A stretch of DNA of 64,000 nucleotides from assembly GCF_001654495.1 (NCBI RefSeq), contig NZ_CP015849.1, forward strand, positions 5,807,001 through 5,871,000, read 5' to 3'. A program made the position numbers and the translations under genes. Positions 62,472 to 64,000 of the stretch are shown in pieces. Under the pieces are notes generated by a model. It saw only the letters and a program-made list of their open reading frames with translations, did not search any database and was not told the origin of the DNA. Numbering within the stretch: position 1 is the stretch's first letter; each line of letters begins with the position of its first letter. This stretch comes from Streptomyces sp. SAT1. Lineage in GTDB: Bacteria > Actinomycetota > Actinomycetes > Streptomycetales > Streptomycetaceae.

Positions 62472-63941
62472 TCACATCGCGGACGAGGTGTGCCCGGTGT
62501 GTGAAGTCCTCCCGGTGCCGCGCAGCAGCATCCGGCGCGCCGCCCGCGCCACCCGGACCGCCGGCCTGCGCGACCTCGGGACGGGCCCCGAGCGCTCCCG
62601 CCACCAGTGGTGCAGCTTCCGGCGGGCCGCGGGGTCCTCGGGCCGCCCGGCCAGCAGCAGGGACTCCGCGAACGCCATCGCGTCCAGCCGGTAGCCGCCG
62701 CGCATCGGGTGCCGCTGCGCGTAGGCGAGGAAGGAGGTCCGGTACCCGTCCCCGAGGATGACCGGCAGCTCCGGTGCCACCTTGGCCACGACACCCGCCC
62801 GCTTCGACGCCAGCGCCCGCGCCTGGACCCCGAGCCGCGCCCGGTCGAACCCCTCCGGCGCGGGCGTCCCCGCCACCAGCGCCGACAGCAGCGCGGTCTG
62901 CGCGAGCGCCAGCCGCTGCCGGACGGGCTCGGACCCGGAACCGGAACTGGACCCGGAAGCGGTACCAGTACCAGTCCCGGTCCCGGAAGCGGCGTCCGGG
63001 GCGGAGCAGCCGGAGCGGGGGCCCGGGACGGTGGCGCTGCCGAGCCGGGAGCCGGCGTCGGTGCCGGTGCCGGTCCGGGCGGCGGCGGTGCCGCGCGGTC
63101 GCCCCGTACCCGCCGCGTGCCCGCGTTCCACCGCCTCCGCGATGGCGTCCAGTTCCCCCTTCAGCACCTCCGGCGCCGGGAAGTTCTCGTCGCGTTCCAG
63201 CAGGACCCCCGGCGGGGCGACGCGCGAGGCGAGGTCGGTCAGGATGTCGAGCACCGGCCGCGGGACCGGGTGGGCGTGGCTGTCGTGCCAGACGCCGTCC
63301 CGTTCGAAGCCGCCCGCCACATGGACGTACGCCAGTGCCTCCAGCGGCAGTTCGGACAGCGCCTCGGCCGGGTCCTCGCCCTGGTTGACGTGGTTGGTGT
63401 GCAGATTGGCCACGTCGATCAGCAGCCCCACGCCGGTGCGGTCCGCCAGCTCGTACAGGAACTGCCCCTCGGTCAGCTCCTCGCCGGGCCAGGCCAGCAG
63501 CGCGGCGATGTTCTCCACGGCGAGCGGCACGGGCAGCGCGTCCTGCGCGATGCGGATGTTCTCGCACAGCACGTCGAGGGCGTCGCGGGTGCGCGGCACG
63601 GGCAGCAGGTGGCCCGCCTCGATCCGGTCCGAGGCGGTCAGCGGGCCGCCCGCCCGGACGAAGGCGATGTGCTCCGTCACCAGCGGCGAGCCGAGGGCCT
63701 GGGCCCGCTCGGCGAGCGCCTTCAGCCGCCCCTCGTCGGGGCGTTCGCCGCCGCCGAGTCCGAGCGAGACGCCGTGCGGCACCACCGTCACCCCGCGCTC
63801 GCGCAGCCGCCGCAGCGACGCGGGCAGATGATCCGGGCACACGTTCTCGGCCACGGCCTCGACCCAGTCGAGGCCCGGCATGCGTTCCACGGCGTCCGCG
63901 ATCTCCGGGCGCCATCCGATGCCCGTCCCCAGTCGTTCCAT
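62472..63941 (-). CDS. Multinuclear iron oxidase (MNIO/DUF692) fused to a DUF2063-like domain
   Basis: A 489-residue fusion. Residues 1-270 form the MNIO TIM barrel (MbnB/TglH/BufB family) with all expected metal ligands: His56, Glu90-His91, Glu143-Asn144, Asp176, Asn179, His181, His184, His207, Asp220, His222-His224 and Glu249/Asp251. A Gly/Ser/Thr linker (275-340) leads to a helical domain (341-450), including KRAGVVAKVAPELP and ILGDGYRTSFLAYAQRHP, which resembles DUF2063 partner proteins. MNIOs modify Cys or Asp residues of ribosomal peptides using two or three irons. No precursor peptide is visible downstream; it may lie upstream beyond the window. The ATG at 63941 follows GAGGGAC. Confidence 0.82.
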   Translation of the reverse strand: MERLGTGIGWRPEIADAVERMPGLDWVEAVAENVCPDHLPASLRRLRERGVTVVPHGVSLGLGGGERPDEGRLKALAERAQALGSPLVTEHIAFVRAGGPLTASDRIEAGHLLPVPRTRDALDVLCENIRIAQDALPVPLAVENIAALLAWPGEELTEGQFLYELADRTGVGLLIDVANLHTNHVNQGEDPAEALSELPLEALAYVHVAGGFERDGVWHDSHAHPVPRPVLDILTDLASRVAPPGVLLERDENFPAPEVLKGELDAIAEAVERGHAAGTGRPRGTAAARTGTGTDAGSRLGSATVPGPRSGCSAPDAASGTGTGTGTASGSSSGSGSEPVRQRLALAQTALLSALVAGTPAPEGFDRARLGVQARALASKRAGVVAKVAPELPVILGDGYRTSFLAYAQRHPMRGGYRLDAMAFAESLLLAGRPEDPAARRKLHHWWRERSGPVPRSRRPAVRVARAARRMLLRGTGRTSHTGHTSSAM

Positions 63942-64000
63942 GAGTCCCTCGTCCCCCTCGTCCCTCGTCCCCCCGCCCCGCGCACCGACGTCCGCGCACG

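Overview
The window is high-GC DNA with strongly GC-biased third codon positions, frequent GTG starts, AGGAGG-type ribosome binding sites, MsiK-dependent style sugar ABC operons (no dedicated ATPase), chitin and mannoside hydrolases and a ROK regulator. All of this points to a Streptomyces chromosome. From memory, the gene order resembles the S. coelicolor SCO5976 to SCO6045 core region (sacA, ngcEFG, rok7B7, xylFGH, dxs, hemE, hemY, hemQ). I see no insertion sequence, prophage, CRISPR array, tRNA or rRNA.

Layout. 1-9142: the end of an ornithine carbamoyltransferase gene, a small HATPase gene, then a catabolic cluster for an aromatic acid via CoA thioesters: enoyl-CoA hydratase, a monooxygenase/old-yellow-enzyme fusion, PaaX-type repressor, aryl-CoA ligase, acyl-CoA dehydrogenase and a Rid protein. 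The best match is anthranilate (2-aminobenzoyl-CoA) or salicylyl-CoA catabolism. The same 12-mer lies in both promoter regions of this cluster. 9255-17418: a small secreted protein, two overlapping ATP-grasp genes, an XRE regulator divergent from an MFS exporter, a NUDIX gene, an MFS gene divergent from a LysR gene, and a VOC protein. 17596-22268: an unusual HTH-MurA fusion divergent from aconitase, separated by 425 bases packed with inverted repeats.

22650-38684 is a glycan-use block. It holds two GH92 mannosidase-family genes sharing a perfect GACAACGTTGTC operator, ngcEFG for chitobiose/GlcNAc with a DasR-like box, a ROK repressor and xylFGH. Both ABC operons have a strong stem-loop after the binding-protein gene. 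38905-47901: 1-deoxyxylulose-5-phosphate synthase, an amino acid permease, a NYN-type protein, the fadA-fadB beta-oxidation pair and ribonuclease D. 48158-59709: an orphan response regulator, a DUF3000 gene and the coproporphyrin-dependent heme genes hemE, hemY and hemQ. A chitinase, a rhomboid protease, a flavin disulfide reductase and a DUF4349 lipoprotein lie between hemE and hemY. 59720-63941: a secreted S33 hydrolase, then an operon of a multinuclear iron oxidase (MNIO/DUF692) fused to a DUF2063-like partner domain, followed by a TIGR04222 membrane protein.

The most novel-looking items are the HTH-MurA fusion with its paired operators, the MNIO-partner fusion with TIGR04222, the GH92 protein whose expected catalytic Glu is Gln, and the aromatic-CoA regulon with its repeated operator.
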